Shown here piece by piece: positions 15,943 to 16,759 of a stretch of 16,759 bases of DNA. Position 1 is the stretch's first letter. Every line of letters starts with the position of its first letter. A program made the position numbers and the translations under genes. Under the pieces are notes generated by a model. It did not search any database. It was not told the DNA's origin and saw only the letters and a program-made list of their open reading frames with translations. The DNA is from Comamonadaceae bacterium (lineage in GTDB: Bacteria; Pseudomonadota; Gammaproteobacteria; Burkholderiales; Burkholderiaceae_C): NCBI GenBank assembly GCA_947464665.1, contig CANHXV010000025.1, positions 1 through 16,759 on the forward strand. Direction: 5' to 3'.

Positions 15943-16422
15943 TCAGTATTTCGCTTGGACTTTGTCCATTTGCTCTTTGGTAATGCCTGGCACATCGCCA
16001 CGTGCACCCCATCGATTTAAATTCCAAGCACCTTCACCCACCCAATTTTTTAGCATCCTAAGATTGGTTTGTCGTTCCGTATCGGTGGCGCCCAAGTGCT
16101 TGTACATGTTACCGGGCTTCTTGTCAGAGGTGCTTGTACCGTCATCGACACGTCTCATGAATGCGCCTGAATCTGGATACACCATAATTTGCAGCAAATT
16201 CTCATAAGTGTCTGTGCGGGGGCCTAGTTTTTCTTTTTTGTATTTTTCTTCGTCCAATTTAAATTCTGCCAAGGTGGGCGCATCGGCCCCATGGCACTCG
16301 GCGCACTGCGCCTTGATAAGGGGTTGAACATGAGAGCGATAGGTTTGTGCGTTGGCCACGCCTGCACCAAGCAGCAATACCAATGTCAAGCCAGAAACAG
16401 TAAGAGTGGTTTTTATGTGCAT
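15943..16422 (-). CDS. Periplasmic monoheme c-type cytochrome
   Basis: A small electron-transfer protein of 159 residues, with a signal peptide (about 1-25, cleaved after VANA) and a single heme-binding motif CAECH at 40-44. The motif context (PLIKAQCAECHG) is typical of class I c-type cytochromes. Several Met residues downstream (for example in GNMYKHLG) could be the distal iron ligand. The Trp-rich C-terminal end (NLNRWGARGDVPG) is distinctive, but I do not recognise the exact subfamily. Two adjacent ATGs exist (16425 and 16422); AAGGA lies 6 bases from the second, which is preferred. The gene follows the NapC/NirT cytochrome by about 36 bases, so they are probably cotranscribed and pass electrons to each other. 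It converges on the protease gene, with 17 bases between the stops. Confidence 0.85.
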   Translation of the reverse strand: MHIKTTLTVSGLTLVLLLGAGVANAQTYRSHVQPLIKAQCAECHGADAPTLAEFKLDEEKYKKEKLGPRTDTYENLLQIMVYPDSGAFMRRVDDGTSTSDKKPGNMYKHLGATDTERQTNLRMLKNWVGEGAWNLNRWGARGDVPGITKEQMDKVQAKY

Positions 16423-16458
16423 CATGAGTCCTTAATTGAGAATGATTGGATGTCGAAA

Positions 16459-16759
16459 CTATTTAGCCTTGAGCAAGGCTAACTCTCGCGGCCCGGGGCC
16501 TTTGGGTTCTTGATGCGCAATGCCAAAGTGGCAATCAATGCACGTTAAGTTGTCTGCCTTGCCTTTGGCATGACGAACTTGTGCTTTGGGCGTTTGAAGC
16601 TCTTTGCTCATCTTGGATTCGTTGTGGCAATTTCGACATTCAATAGAATCTGTCTCTTGCATTCTTGTCCACACATGCGTGGCCAATTCATGGCGCTTAG
16701 CTTCAAATTTTTCTGGGGTGTCGATTGATTTGGAAATGAAGTGCCCATAAAGTTCTAAA
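16459..16759 (-). CDS. NapC/NirT-family multiheme c-type cytochrome (5' part beyond window)
   Basis: The C-terminal part of a membrane-anchored quinol-oxidising cytochrome that hands electrons to periplasmic reductases. The minus-strand frame is open from the window edge to a TAG at 16459-16461 (100 codons); the true start and the membrane anchor are beyond the edge. Visible are IDTPEKFEAKR, HVWTRMQETDS, the heme motif CRNCH, then CIDCH followed by GIAH. These match hemes 3 and 4 and the conserved distal His of NapC/NirT/NrfH-type tetraheme proteins. A TTG at 16686 is merely an internal Leu codon. The monoheme cytochrome gene follows closely. Which reductase it serves is not shown here. Confidence 0.88.
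   Translation of the reverse strand, partial: LELYGHFISKSIDTPEKFEAKRHELATHVWTRMQETDSIECRNCHNESKMSKELQTPKAQVRHAKGKADNLTCIDCHFGIAHQEPKGPGPRELALLKAK

Noticed and set aside
15915..15945. Terminator between the protease and cytochrome genes
   Set aside because: The 17-base gap has only a weak A/T pairing (AAAAG with CTTTT), without a GC-rich stem.
1..16759. Mobile elements, CRISPR arrays, tRNA or rRNA genes, toxin-antitoxin or defence genes
   Set aside because: None was recognised; all sizeable frames belong to housekeeping or transport families and gaps are too short for such arrays.

Overview
The window looks like an ordinary chromosomal stretch from a betaproteobacterium, most likely Burkholderiales of the Comamonadaceae type (Limnohabitans, Rhodoferax or Polaromonas relatives). 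This rests on the combination of a Bug-family tripartite tricarboxylate transporter, the short type of dCTP deaminase, an RhlE helicase with a basic Arg/Asp-rich tail, and a NapC/NirT cytochrome. It is an inference from gene content and protein style, not from a marker gene. No rRNA, tRNA, CRISPR array, insertion sequence, prophage or integrase was seen. Coding density is high and the largest gap between genes is about 180 bases.

Layout, left to right. (1) A UvrD-type DNA helicase on the minus strand, cut by the left edge. (2) A divergent GMP reductase gene, guaC, on the plus strand, with a clear promoter and a terminator-like hairpin at the predicted start of its mRNA. (3) A plus-strand tripartite tricarboxylate transporter operon in the order periplasmic binder (tctC), small membrane subunit (tctB), large membrane subunit (tctA). 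It has operator-like repeats upstream, a strong hairpin terminator between tctC and tctB, and a second terminator after tctA inside the end of the next, convergent gene. (4) Minus-strand genes, in transcription order: a BMP-family periplasmic binding protein, dCTP deaminase (dcd), an RhlE-like DEAD-box RNA helicase, a TonB-dependent outer-membrane receptor, and an alpha/beta hydrolase. The hydrolase ribosome binding site overlaps the receptor stop codon. (5) A plus-strand secreted M16 zinc protease of 915 residues, divergent from the BMP gene. (6) On the minus strand at the right edge, a monoheme c-type cytochrome preceded by the 3' end of a NapC/NirT multiheme cytochrome that runs off the window.

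How the genes relate. guaC and dcd are nucleotide-metabolism enzymes, and BMP-family binders are often nucleoside receptors, but they are on different transcripts and no shared system is shown. The Tct genes form one uptake system for a carboxylate. The receptor and hydrolase are probably translated together and may act on one imported compound. The two cytochromes probably form a quinol-to-periplasm electron line whose terminal enzyme lies outside the window.

I found no convincing new multi-gene system. The observations most worth checking are regulatory: the guaC leader hairpin, the transporter upstream repeats and internal terminator, the receptor-hydrolase coupling, and the two-gene cytochrome arrangement that resembles a split TorC.
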